The notes beneath the pieces are model-generated. The model searched no databases, was not told where the DNA came from, and saw nothing but the letters and a program-made list of their open reading frames with translations. From Flaveria trinervia (taxonomy: Eukaryota; Streptophyta; Magnoliopsida; Asterales; Asteraceae), in NCBI GenBank assembly GCA_025506515.1, contig JACCIX010000535.1, positions 47,319 through 111,318 on the forward strand: a DNA stretch of 64,000 bases. The letters run 5' to 3'. The translations under genes and the position numbers were made by a program. Shown here piece after piece: positions 1 to 11,254 of this stretch; the first letter of the stretch is position 1; every line of letters starts with the position of its first letter.

Positions 1-244
1 TGCATACACCAATTCATATTGACAACACATCAGCTGTTTTCATAACAATAATCTAGTTCAACACTCAAAAACCAAACACATTGAAATTAGATATCACTTT
101 TTGAGAGACTGTGTGGACAAAGGGTTGATCAAATTGATTCAAGTACCCACTGAAAATTAATTGGCTGATTTATTTACTAAGGCATTTGAACCTGGTAGGT
201 TTGAATTCCTAGTTCAATCAATTGGCATGATTAACAGTGAGTAG
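1..244 (+). pseudogene. E1: C-terminal end of copia RNase H (partial)
   Basis: This is the last ~80 codons of a Ty1/copia Pol polyprotein, cut by the window edge. After a frameshift near position 45 the frame reads the copia RNase H tail, with HSKTKHIEIRYHF, then RDCVDKG, then LADLFTKAF, and stops at TAG 242-244. This tail lies at the end of the domain that removes RNA from RNA:DNA hybrids during reverse transcription. An in-frame TAA near 160 and the frameshift mark it as decayed. Its + orientation and the polypurine tract and LTR downstream make it the 3' part of the oldest element in the window. The lineage is not certain. Confidence 0.85.
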
Positions 245-2345
245 AAACAATCAAAACATCAAAAACAAGTGAAAATACTAGAAAAACACAAAAAGAAGTC
301 AATTTTATGAAGAAAAGAATATATGGGAAATGATATAATTACAGTTGTTATATCATTCACTGTGCTTAATTTCAAAATTGAGAGACTTTCATGACTTACC
401 AGATATGTTGGTAGGCTTAACTTTGAAGAGAAGATACATGTAGTGATGAATTAAAATCTTATTCAATAGTGAAACACTCATCTCAAGGTACAAGTATGTA
501 TTGGCTTATCTGAGTGCATGTGTGTGTAGTAACCTACACACACTAGGTAATGATACTTTATGAATCTCTTTCACCTACATCAAGTTTCATCTTTGTTTCG
601 CTAAGCAAAGGCATGATGAACAAGCACATAGTGCAGATGTACTGATCCAAAAGATTCCCAGTGAGGAACACATCCAAATTGGATGAATCCACAAAAGCAA
701 TACATTCCAAGTGAATGAACAAAAGAATCCCATCATGTATCACCTTCCAAAGTGAAGTGAAAAGAATGCCAATATGGGTCATCATGAAAAAGGCTCAAAG
801 TAAAAGAATCCCAATGAGGATCAGTGAAAATGAGTTCTCATAACTTATGTAACCTAGTAAGAAAAGTTATGAAACAGTTCTACCATGCATTGCATAAGGA
901 TGGTTGATCATTCTATGCTTTTGGGTGTGAGGTACATATTGAATATTTAAATCAACCAAAAACATGATAAATATCACTTGCATCAAAATATCAACCTGGT
1001 ATGAGTTTAAGAGGATAAACATACATTCAATCATCAAGTTCACAAATGTGTCCATTATATCATAAAGGATGCACATATGTAATGTAAGAATGATATGATC
1101 CCAACAAAAGACATCTTTCTCTTCATTATAAATAATCAAAATTATATTCAAAAAAAATAATAGTAATAAATTTTAATTAAAAAATGCTTTTAAATCTTTA
1201 ATGTTTCTATCAATATGTGGATATAAACTTTAGGGGGAGTAATTTAAAATTTTATATTAAGTCTGTATAGTTTTCTACTATCTTAAATTACTTTATTAAA
1301 AATCAAAAACAAAACAAAAAGAAAATGCATGTGTTGATGAAGAAGTTATACCATAGTATCTCAGCCTATGTAGATTCTTGGAAGCATGAAAAGTCAAAGA
1401 TCAGTCAAACAATGGGAAACTTGTATCACTTCTGAAATACAAGTCAATCCAAGCAAGAATTGATAACATCAACTGTCAACAGCTTCATAAGAAAAATCAT
1501 TCAATGATATCTCTTTATAACAAGAAAAACAAAACAGACACATTAACTTATGATTAAGTTCAAAAGTTAATGTAGGTAAGTGCATTGGTTAATGCGGGTG
1601 AACGTAACCCATGCTTATAACCAATTCAGGTAACTTTTATTTCTAAGTAAAACTAATGCGGACAAAGATTGTACTCTACCGCATTAGTGTGTTAAAAGTA
1701 TACATCAAAATTTGAAGTGTTACAACCGATGCGGAACAAAAAATGTTCTACCGCATTTGTCAATGCGCGTAAAATGTTTTTCAAGTGTTCAACCGCATCT
1801 GTCAATACAGATAGAAGTCATACTTCCGCATTTGTTTTACTCATCCACATTTGTTGATTTAATCATCAATCGTATTTGTGGATACGTATCTTCAAGTTTC
1901 GTGTACATTCAAACAAAACTAAACAAGTGCTTAATCTTTTCTATCACAATGAATGATGCTTATGTAAATGTGAAACTTTTGTTCTATCGCATTTGCTACA
2001 GTGAACAAATGCTCATGAAATTTGTTCTTCCGCATTTACCACAGTACACAAATGTGGATAAAAGAAAACTTAAGTAATCAAACTTCCGCATTTGCTACAT
2101 TGTGCATATATGGTTGCCTAACATCATAAGTTCAAACTTCTGCATTTGCTACAGTGTGCAAATGCAGATGCCTAAAATCATCATTGTAACTCTTCCACAT
2201 TTGCAATAGTAAACAAATGTGGATAACCAAAACAATAAAAATATCCACATCCGCATTTGCTATAGTGATTTAAAATCAAGACCCAGCAGAATCTTCACAA
2301 CCTCAATCACCACCCAAACATTGAAGAACATAGGCTGTATGATCC
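245..2345 (+). other. E1: long 3' noncoding region between pol and the 3' LTR
   Basis: About 2.1 kb separates the Pol stop from the polypurine tract, which is long for a copia element. I see no convincing ORF; the ones present are short, AT-rich and lack motifs. A polypurine-tract-like AGGGGGAGT also lies at 1233-1241, but no LTR-like TG start follows it. From about 1575 on, the region fills with short palindromic GCGGAT/ATCCGC repeats that continue into the LTR. Long 3' regions with repeated polypurine tracts are known in the Sirevirus lineage of copia. The resemblance here is inferred from layout only. Confidence 0.6.
1575..2275. repeat. Array of short palindromic ATCCGCATT / AATGCGGAT motifs
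   Basis: Variants of TCCGCATTTG and AATGCGGAT recur every 30-80 bases in both orientations, usually paired as short inverted repeats (for example around 1728-1765, 2088 and 2250). The same motif continues in the E1 LTR at 2535-2940, where spacing is tighter. Many copies carry C-to-T or G-to-A changes at the CG, as expected from decay of methylated CpG. Confidence 0.75.
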
Positions 2346-2358
2346 TTAGGGGGAGTAT
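2346..2358 (+). other. E1 polypurine tract
   Basis: TTAGGGGGAGTAT lies directly before the LTR start TGTTGGACC at 2359. This is the primer for plus-strand DNA synthesis and fixes the 5' edge of the 3' LTR and the + orientation of E1. Confidence 0.85.
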
Positions 2359-2956
2359 TGTTGGACCTTGAAAGGACCATACATGCCTATTCAATTGATG
2401 AGTTGATGGTTGTGTTGCTGAGGTTCCCACAAGTGCAAGAATTAATGCAGATGAAGATCCTGCTAAAAAGAACCAAGTATGGCTAACCACATTTGTAAAT
2501 GGATGTCATATAACAAATGCTGACAAGTGTTTGTTCTTCCGCATTAACAAATGCGGATAGCTTAGAAGAATGCGAAAAAGTGTTTGTTCTTCCGCATTAA
2601 CGAATGCAGATAGCTTAGAAGAATGCGGCAAGTGTTTGTTCATCCGCATTTGCCAATGTGGATGACCAGACAAATGCACAGAAGTATTTGTTCATCCGCA
2701 TTAACTAATGCAGATAATCAACATAATAATGTGGAAGATCAAGTAAAGAAATGCTGATCAAGTCAACTCATCCGCATTTGCTAATGCGGATAACCAGACA
2801 AATGCGCAGAAGTATTTGTTCATCAGCATTAACGAATATGATGACCAACATACTAATGCAGAAGATCAAGTAAAGAAATGCTGATCAAGTCAACTCATCT
2901 GCATTTGCCAATACGGATGAACAAGAAGAATACGAATGAAGACTTAGACTAGTTCT
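2359..2956 (+). repeat. E1 3' LTR, left part (U3)
   Basis: The LTR starts TGTTGGACCTTG right after the polypurine tract. The U3 is dominated by short hairpins: at 2770-2791 the arms ATCCGCATT and AATGCGGAT are perfect with a 4-base loop, and at 2538-2557 the arms are 8 bp. Element A interrupts the LTR at 2956; the rest resumes at 11009. The matching 5' LTR lies outside the window. Confidence 0.8.
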
Positions 2957-3949
2957 TGTTGGGTTTGTTGGACCTTAGTCAAACTAGTTTAACCATTTAA
3001 ACTATCAAAACGCAGCGGAATAAAACCTTAGTATGTTCATTTGTAATTTGAAAATAAGGTTCATATCATAACAACAACAAACCCAAGAACATATGATCAT
3101 TTATATGTGTTTGAACTAGCTACCAACAACAAATAACAACCAAATAGGACATACAAACTACCTTTTGTAAGCTGCTGAAAAATGAATTTTGATGAAGAAG
3201 GTGAGGTTCTTGAATGACCAAAACACCAAGGAGAGGTGTCCTCAAGCATCCATACCCACAAGCATCCATACCCACAAGCATCAAGCAAGCACCTATCTTG
3301 ATAGAATTTGTACACCCAAAACGACCAAGAAGGCTGCTGGAAAACCAATTTCCAGCCTTGATTAAGCTGCTGGAGAACCGATTTTCAGCCTTGATTCAGC
3401 TGTTGGAAAACAGATTTCCAGCCTTGATTATCTTCAAGAAAAGGAAGGAAGTTTGTTCTTCTTGGTCTTTTGCATATATGAGAGAGAGAGAGAGTTGGAG
3501 TGTGTATATTGTTCATGGAGTATGGTAACTTGAAAACCACAAAGACCCCCACCCATAAGTGGGCGGCCGAAAGTTGAACAAGGGTGGGGTTTCCCCCCAA
3601 AACCAATCTCCAAAATTATAATAAACTAGTTGTTTTAATAGTTATATAATTAAACTTTTAATTATATAACTCATACACACTTTTATTATTTGATGTTATT
3701 TAACTAAATTAAACAACATTACAAATAATATTCATGAACAAAATATCCCTATAAGTTGTTCAATCTCATATGCAACTTATTTAGAAAACCCATTTTCTAA
3801 ATTGGTGTAATTATTTAATTGGATGATAATATCATCAACTAAATATTAATTGGTGTTTGCTAAGCTTGTTATTGGGTATGCCCTAACTTGGGTCATAACG
3901 TACTAACCACATCAATGTTCTATGTGTCTTGGGCATAAAGAATCTAACA
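2957..3949 (-). repeat. Element A 3' LTR
   Basis: On the + strand it runs from TGTTGGGTTTG to AATCTAACA. It matches 10025-11008 along its whole length. Compared with that copy it carries a 16-bp tandem duplication (CATCCATACCCACAAG unit near 3246-3275) and a shorter GA microsatellite (3480-3494). It holds the family I marks: GCAGCGGAAT at 3012-3021, a GGGCGGCCGAA motif near 3562, and TTATTGGGTATG-type sequence near 3870. Confidence 0.92.
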
Positions 3950-4716
3950 ATCTCCCACTTGCACAAGATTCATAGAAGATTGATGCAAGCTGTAAATACA
4001 GCCTAACAACGGTTTACTACCCTTAATACGCATGACTTAAGCCATTCAATAACATCATCCCCTTCAAGTATCCAACTTGAAATGTTTTAGGTGAATCAAT
4101 CATTTATCCTTTTGTTTTAGATGTCATGTTAAATCCAAGGACATAGAATGATCATTCCTTGTTGATTTAACTTAATCAGGCCTTAGATATCTTGCTCTCA
4201 ATGAATAAGAGGAACAAATTCCATCTTGACTACATACATTTTTCACAATCACCTCGTGTACACCTGAACATAGCCTTATGTACTACTCATTATTTCAGAG
4301 CAGTGAAGAACTAGCTCAAAGTATAACATTTGGTGAATATCAAAACCCAATATGTATCTCAGGTCATAGGATACCAAATGATATTCGCCTTTACTCAAAT
4401 TTACTTATGATCAATCTAGAAGATTCCATGTAGTAAAATTAAGATGCGGGTCAGTCCAATATTTGTGTCCCAGAAATATCTATGAACCTTGGCAGCAACC
4501 AATTGCTCTATATTCATTCCATATGAATATCCACCAATCCATGTTCATAATAGTCTTACGTTCATATTTGTTCCCACAAAAATGACCGACTACGGACATT
4601 TAGAATAATAAAGATATTCATGGATGTATACATGCTAAAATAAATATAACTCAAAATATCACGAGTATATAAAGCGTTAAATGTTACATTGTTTCAAACT
4701 TTTAATTCTAAACAGA
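3950..4716 (-). other. Element A polypurine tract and 3' noncoding region
   Basis: The polypurine tract reads AAGTGGGAGAT on the minus strand at 3950-3960, directly before the LTR. The other ~750 bp have no ORF but are clearly conserved in elements B (21523-22271) and C (12200-12894). That suggests a functional RNA or a structural role, unless simple common descent explains it. Confidence 0.8.
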
Positions 4717-7640
4717 TCAATTCCAGTCACTAGAATATCGAAATCCTAAGGCACAAGTATGACTTTCATGTTTTGCCCTTTCAAGGAGCTTCGTGAGTGG
4801 ATCAGCAATGTATTGATCGGTTTGAACTTTACGAATACATATTTTTCCCTTTTCAACTTCATCCCTTATGTACTTGAATTCCGCTCAATGTGCCTAGCCT
4901 TTTGAAGAGGACAGGGTACCTTGATTTATGCAATCCTACCCTCATTGTCACAAAAGGATTTATAGGGGTCTTGAATGGTAGAGGCCACCCCAGGTAGGCG
5001 ATAAATTTATTTATCCGTGTAGCTTCTTGAGCTACTAATGATGCGGCTATGTATTCGGATTTTGCAGTGGACAATGCTACTCCATTCATAATGAAGACAT
5101 ACCCCGATTGTGATCGAGAATCATCTCGAACGGTTTGGAAACTCGCATCCGTGTAACCCTTTACAACGAGTTCTTCTTCATCAGATCCATATATTAGAAA
5201 CATTTCCTTAGTCCTCCTAAGATATTTCAATATACTTTTAATAACCATCCAATGGCTATTACCAGAATTCTACTGATATCTGCTCGTCATGATTAACGCA
5301 CATGACACGTCCGATCTAGTTCATATCATCTCATACATGATGGATCCTATAGCATATGCATATGGGATGTCCTTCATTTGATCTTGCTCATCCTTTGAGC
5401 TTGGACATTGAGATGTACTCAATATTGTCCCTCTTTGAATATGTACCATACCTTTCTCAGAGTTCTCAATATTGAACCCTTTCAAGACTTTATCAATATA
5501 TGCACTTTGGTTTAAACCTATCAACCGCCTCGATCTATCCCTATAGATCTTTGTTCCCAATATAGGCGGCTTCACCGAGATTTTTATGGAAAAACAACTT
5601 CCAAGCCAGGTTTTAACACCTTCCATGGTTGGAATATAATTTCCAAAGTTGTATGTCATCAACATACAATGCTAAGAATGTTATTATGCTCCCACTAGCC
5701 ATCGTATATACACAAGCCTCGTCAGCGTTCTTGTTGAGACCAATTTCTTGATCCTTTATCAAAATGTTGATTCCAACTTCTCGATGCTTGATTCAATCCT
5801 TAGATTGACCTCTTAACTTGCATACTTTTAGGATGTTGCAGACCGACAAAACCATCAAACTGAACCATATGGACAGTCTCTTCGATATGTCTATTAAGAA
5901 AAGCGGTTTTGTCAACCATTTGCCAAAACTCATAGTAATAATATGCATCTATGGCAAAAAATATCGTAATTGACTTTAGCATTACCAGAGGCGAGAAAAT
6001 ATCATCATAATCAACCCCTTGATTTTGAGTGAAACCTTTGCTGCAAGTTTTGCTTTGTAAGTATCCAAGTTTTCATGTTTATCCATTTTCTTCTTGAAAC
6101 CCACTTGCATCCAACCGGTTTGGAGTCAAGTGGAGGGTCAACCAATTCCTAAACTTGATTGTCATACATGGGTTGCATCTCAACGTTCATGGCTTCCAGT
6201 CATTTATCACAATCCGAATTGGACATTGCTTCATGGTATCTAGTTGGCTCATTGGAGTCAACCATATAGCATCCATTCATGAAAAATCCATATCATTCAG
6301 GTGGAATGCTAACTCTACTAGATCTACGAATGTTTTGTGTGTATTGATCAACCTCTTGATCATCATCAACAATCTCTTGTTGATTGCTAGTGTCAACCAA
6401 ACGTGTATCGGCTTGTGGATTTTGATCCTCATCAAATTCCACTATCTTATATGTTATTCCTTCCATAAGGAACTTAGTTTCCAAGAACTCAACCTTTTGA
6501 GCAATAATTAATCTTGCTTTGTTGGATCAAAGAAGTAGTATCCTATACAATCTTTGGGATATCCAACAAATATACACTTAGTGAATCAACTATCTTGGTC
6601 AGGGCCATTTTCAAAATACGAGCCTCGGAGAGCATTGCGAAACCCCAAAATGATAGAGGTGGTGAGCTTATAGCCATCATAGATTTGAACCATATCCAAT
6701 AGGGTTCGATTTCTCCTTTCAGACACACCATTATGTTGTGGTGTTTCGGATGGAGTAAGTTGTGAGACGATCCCACAACTTCTTAGATGGTACTAAAAAT
6801 CATTACTGAGGTATTCACCTCCTCTATCTGAACGAAGAACTTTGATAGTTTTACTGAGTTGATTTTCTACTTCATTCTTGAAGATTTTGAACATTTCAAA
6901 AGCTTCATGTTTGTGTGTCATCATGTACACACAACCATAGTGACCATAATCGTCGGTAAAGTTAATGTAGTGTCTTTCACCATTTCTAGTTATTATCTTA
7001 AAAGGGCCACATACACCCGAATGTATGATTCCCAATAAGTCTTTTGCCCTCTTGTTAGTACCACTAAAGGGTGACTTGGTCATCTTACCTTGTAAACAAG
7101 ATTCACACTTGTCGAATGAAACATTTTCATTTGTTTTTTCAAAAGACCATTCTTTTGAGGTGTTTGAATCTGATTCTTGTTTATGTGACCAAGACGACAA
7201 TGTCAAAGATAAGAATCACTTAAACCCATTTTAAGTTTCTTGGTGCTTGTTTGGTATAATGAGCTATTATAGGATGAATCATTATGAACCAATTCAAAGA
7301 TTCTATTAAAAGGCATAGCCTTGAAATCCATACAAACATAAATACCATCGTTAACAACTTTAATTCATAACCACATTGTTCTAAAAGGGAAATCAAAATT
7401 ATGTTCGTAGTCAAACTAGGAGCATACAAAATATTCTTAAGAATAACTTCCAAACCATTTGAAAGTTTCAAAATATTGTCTCTTTGGCTTCGACATCAAC
7501 TTTTGCTCCGTTTTCCATGTAGAGACTTGTGTTTCCCTTCTTGTAGTGCTTATTTCTTTTGAACCCCTGCAACAAATTGCATATGTGAATTCCACATCCG
7601 ATATCCAATAACCATGTGTCTGAAGAAATAGCATTTCAAC
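4717..7640 (-). pseudogene. Element A pol: protease, integrase, RT, RNase H (degenerate)
   Basis: Minus-strand order is protease near 7600, the pre-integrase zinc-binding domain ending CESCLQGK near 7090, the integrase core with SDRGGEY near 6820, RT with YVDD at 5655-5666, and RNase H with GYTDASFQ near 5150. The stop is about 4717. Frameshifts separate nearly every domain. Two active-site changes are visible: the protease triad reads DIG where B has DTG, and the first integrase aspartate is glycine (HSGVCGP here, HSDVCGP in B). The YVDD polymerase motif is intact. The product would cut the polyprotein, copy the RNA and integrate the cDNA, but this copy could not do so unaided. Confidence 0.88.
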
Positions 7641-8557
7641 CAATGTGAATTATGAAAGTTGTACCTGAGGTTTGCCCAACATCCCTCTTGTTTCTCAACT
7701 CTTTGAGATAGGTTGGACAATTCGTTTTCCAATGTCCTATCTCTCCACACTCAAAGCATGGATCGTTCTCTGTTACCTTAGGCTTCTTAAGCTTAGGTTT
7801 TGGAGGTTCCGCTTTAGCCTTTCCTTTCCCTTTTCCTTTGATGTACCCCTTTCCTTTGACAACATTTGCCTTGGGATTGGGGAATGGCCTCTTCTTATTG
7901 CCTTCCTCATTTATCGAGAGAACAGGTAGAATCTTTCTACCCATCCCTGCCTCGGCTATTTTGAGCATTGCGTGAAACTCACCAATGCTCTTGTCCCATC
8001 CGTTCATATTGTAATTCATTATGAACGTCTCAAACCTTTTAGTTAGGCCATTAAGGATCAAATCCGTGGCTAGGTCTTTTGAGACGGGACAATTAACCCT
8101 TTCGAGGCGATCAACGTGGCTTTTCATCTTAAGTACATAAGATGATATCGATTGGGTTTCTTCCATATGACACGCATGAAGCGCTTGAACCATTTTGAAG
8201 CGCTCTACCTAGCTTGTTGAAGGAATATTTCCTTCAACTGGGTAATTATGTCATATGCCCCAAGATGCTCCAAGTCCTTTTGGAGTTCGGGAATCATAGT
8301 TCCCAACATGAGGCAGGAAACCTGCATGGAATCATTAGTGTATTAAAGCCAATCGTCATAGGCCTCAACATCCTCCGGGTCGGGTTGGTCAGGAATAGGA
8401 TCGTCAAGGACATAGGCCCTTTTCTCTTGCTTGAGAACAATTCTCAAGTTTCGATACCAGTCCATAAAGTTATTATGGTTAAGATGATCCCTTTCTAAGA
8501 TGGTTCTCATGATAGGGTAGGGACGGTCGGGGTGGTAGCATTATTGTTTGTGGCCAT
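7641..8557 (-). pseudogene. Element A gag (degenerate)
   Basis: Gag starts at the ATG at 8557 (MATNNN...), which aligns with the B start MADNNN. The first ~120 codons carry the copia Gag core but are frameshifted. The frame from 8193 to 7636 is open and holds the capsid C-terminal part, a Lys/Gly-rich stretch and one CCHC zinc knuckle, CFECGEIGHWKTNC, at about 7758-7717. Gag forms the virus-like particle and the knuckle binds the element RNA. No stop separates gag from pol in the family design, so one polyprotein is expected. Confidence 0.85.
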
Positions 8558-10009
8558 TTCTACAAAATTACAAAGTTCATTTTAGTATTTCTGAAATATT
8601 GCATTTTAATTATTAATACCCTTACACGTCTCATAGACAATTAATAATTAAAATCTAGAATCCAACGTTACATTAAATGATGGTTAGGTGACCTTTATCC
8701 CATTATTTAAATTAACAAGGTAGTTAACATTTGACAATTGCAACCTATTGCAACTTCTAGCTTTACGGGATCGGTTAAACTTCTTATGTTTAGTCGGCAT
8801 GTAAAATCCCATCAACACCATTGTACGCCATGCTTCGGTGACCCTATGCACATGGTTTCCAATTCAAGTCATCCTACTTACACACACGTATGAGTTTACA
8901 CATACAAGTGGTTAGGTGACCTTTATCCCACAAGTATGTTAAGCCCACCTCAAACACACAAGTTCCCTAAAAGTGGTTAGGTGACCTTTATCCCACAAGT
9001 AGTTCTCAAGTGATTCGAGTGTCGTGTAAAAGGATGGTGTTTAACTTGTTTCCAAAGGGATTTAAGTTTCCATTAATTCTAGTTACGAAAACTCTATGTA
9101 CCTTATATTCGCATGCTTTCAAATACATGGTACCCTATGGTTCTCTTTTAATAAAACCTCTTTTATTTTGAAATCATTAGTCCTTTTAATAACCTTTTAT
9201 TAGTCACTTAATGATTTGGAACCAAAAAAATTTAGCTTGTTATGATAATTTATTTAGATTGTTAAGCATATCCATATATCAAACAATCAACATAAAATGA
9301 ATAATTAAACAAGCATATATCAAACAACCACATGTGCATAACCATAGCCACTATGTTGACAACACTTGTTTGCCATCACTAGTGTTGTCATTTGGTCTTT
9401 CCTAAGGGTTGAACAGAACACAAAGAGGAGATCTCCAAAGACCCCCACTTGAACTTGCATCCAATGCTTCAAGTCCTTCTCTTGTGTCTTCCTTTTGTGC
9501 TTCCATCTTGTGCATCTTCTTTTACAAAATTTATATCCTAATACAAATTTTCTAATAAAAGAAAACACACTTGATCTATCTATTACATTGCCATTGAATG
9601 AATAAATAAATTACATCCAAATACAAAACACAAAAGAATAATATTACAACCCATTATGAATGAAATCAACCAAAACAAACATCTATACAAAACCAAATCA
9701 ACACAAGGTCAAGGCTAGGTTATGCACCAATATGAATCATCATATACAACATTCAAGAACCAAATAAACCCCCATATGACCCTAAATTTTCAGCCAACAT
9801 AAAGCAAGAATTTAGGGTCTTTTGTCCAAACAAAAAACATAATCAACCACTTGATATCTTTGTTTCAAGGTTTAATCACAAGCATGTTAGATATAACCTT
9901 GAAAGGTTGGGGATTTATAATCATCACCAAAAAACAGCCCCTATAAGGTTGTTAAAGCCCCATAAAACCAATTTTACAAGAACAAAAGAAACTAGTCATT
10001 CACATATCT
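8558..10009 (-). other. Element A 5' leader with three copies of a conserved motif
   Basis: This 1.45-kb untranslated leader lies between the primer site and gag. The motif GGTTAGGTGACCTTTATCCC (+ strand) occurs at 8682, 8910 and 8975. The same three copies occur in B, and worn ones in C. An ORF on 9320-9568 lacks motifs and I do not call it. A packaging or dimerisation signal is plausible for a leader but is inference. Confidence 0.75.
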
Positions 10010-10023
10010 GGCTCTAGATGCCA
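10010..10023 (-). other. Element A primer binding site
   Basis: Minus strand TGGCATCTAGAGCC lies one base inside the 5' LTR end. It resembles but does not equal the initiator tRNA-Met site TGGTATCAGAGCC; element B has TGGCATCAAGAGCC. The primer tRNA is not identified. Confidence 0.75.
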
Positions 10024-10024
10024 A

Positions 10025-11008
10025 TGTAGGGTTTGTTGGACCTTAGTCAAACTAGTTTAACCATTTAAACTATCAAAACGCAGCGGAATAAAACCTTAGT
10101 ATGTTCATTTGTAATCTGAAAATAAGGTTCATATCATAACAACAACAAACCCAAGAACATAGGATCATTTATATGTGTTTGAACTAGCTACCAACAACAA
10201 ATAACAACCAAATAGGACATACAAACTACCTTTTGTAAGCTGCTGAAAAATGAATTTTGATGAAGAAGGTGAGGTTCTTGAATGACCAAAACACCAAGGA
10301 GAGGTGTCCTCAAGCATCCATACCCACAAGCATCAAGCAAGTACCTATCTTTCTAGGATTTGTACACCCAAAACGACCAAGAAGGCTGCTGGAAAACCGA
10401 TTTCCAGCCTTGATTAAGCTGCTGGAGAACCGATTTTCAGCCTTGATTCAGCTGCTGGAAAACCGATTTCCAGCCTTGATTATCTTCAAGAAAAGGAAGG
10501 AAGTTTGTTCTTCTTGGTCTTTTGCATATATGAGAGAGAGAGAGAGAGAGAGAGTTGGAGTGTGTATATTGTTCATGGAGTATGGTAACTTGAAAACCAC
10601 AAAGACCCCCACCCATAAGTGGGTGGCCGAAAGTTGAACAAGGGTGGGGTTTCCCCCCAAAACCAATATCCAAAATTATAATAAACTAGTTGTTTTAATA
10701 GTTATATAATTAAACTTTTAATTATATAACTCAAACACGCTTTTATTATTTGATGTTATTAAACTAAATTAAACAACATTACAAATAATATCCATGAACA
10801 AATATCCCTATAAGTTGTTCAATCTCATATGCAACTTATTTAGAATACCCATTTTCTAAATTGGTGTAATTATTTAATTGCATGATCATATCATCAAGTA
10901 AATATTAATTGGTGTTTTCTAAGCTTGTTATTGGGTATGACCCGACTTGGGTCATAACGTACTAACCACATCAATGTTCTATGTGTGTTGGGCATAAAGA
11001 ATCCAATA
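10025..11008 (-). repeat. Element A 5' LTR
   Basis: This 984-bp LTR on the + strand runs from TGTAGGGTTTG to AATCCAATA. It carries GCAGCGGAAT at 10080-10089, 55 bp from the transcript-sense 3' end of the LTR, and a GA repeat at 10532-10554, longer than in its partner. GGCGGCCGAA of the partner is GGTGGCCGAA here, a CpG-to-TpG type change. Confidence 0.92.
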
Positions 11009-11254
11009 GTTCTGATGTAATAGGTCAGGGGTAGTTTAGTCATTTTGTAAAAGGCAACTTGTCTGCCTGTAAATAGAATAGGCACCCTTGTACATGGGTG
11101 ACACAAGACAAAAGACAAAAAATAGAGAGACAAAATAGACAATCAGAATATTTGTATTCTCTAGGTGCATTATTATTGTTCTTGCTAAACCATAGCAATT
11201 ATTGTAATCAGTCACCCTTATTAATACACACAAAGATTTCATGAGTATTTCTTC
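11009..11254 (+). repeat. E1 3' LTR, right part (end of U3, R and part of U5)
   Basis: After the second GTTCT copy the E1 LTR resumes. A TATA-like TAAATAG lies at 11070-11076, followed by sequence typical of a transcribed R region. The true end is not seen, because element C begins at about 11255, probably inside the E1 U5. The C target duplication cannot be checked, since its other end is out of the window. Confidence 0.65.

Larger units (their letters stand above)
2957..11008 (-). mobile_element. Element A: complete Ty1/copia retrotransposon, family I
   Basis: This is a full element of 8,052 bp lying on the minus strand. It has two LTRs (2957-3949 and 10025-11008), a primer site beside the right LTR and a polypurine tract beside the left one. 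It is flanked by a perfect 5-bp target duplication, GTTCT, at 2952-2956 and 11009-11013. Internal order on the minus strand is leader, Gag, protease, integrase, RT, RNase H and 3' noncoding region. All domains can be recognised but frameshifts and altered catalytic residues make it non-autonomous now. It is inserted in the U3 of the E1 LTR. Confidence 0.93.

Noticed and set aside
558..1151. Two short minus-strand ORFs downstream of E1 pol
   Set aside because: AT-rich, no motif, antisense to the element.
1712..2077. 121-codon + strand ORF in the E1 repeat array
   Set aside because: It is made of the palindromic repeat units, with no motif and no support from a second copy.
3214..3528. 104-codon + strand ORF in the A left LTR, and its twin at 10257-10637
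   Set aside because: It lies in both LTR copies, antisense to the element, has repeated GCTGGAAAACC-derived residues and no domain. Chance ORF in a repeat.
9320..9568. 82-codon ORF in the A leader, and 26861-27136 in B
   Set aside because: They are not conserved at protein level between A and B and have no motif.
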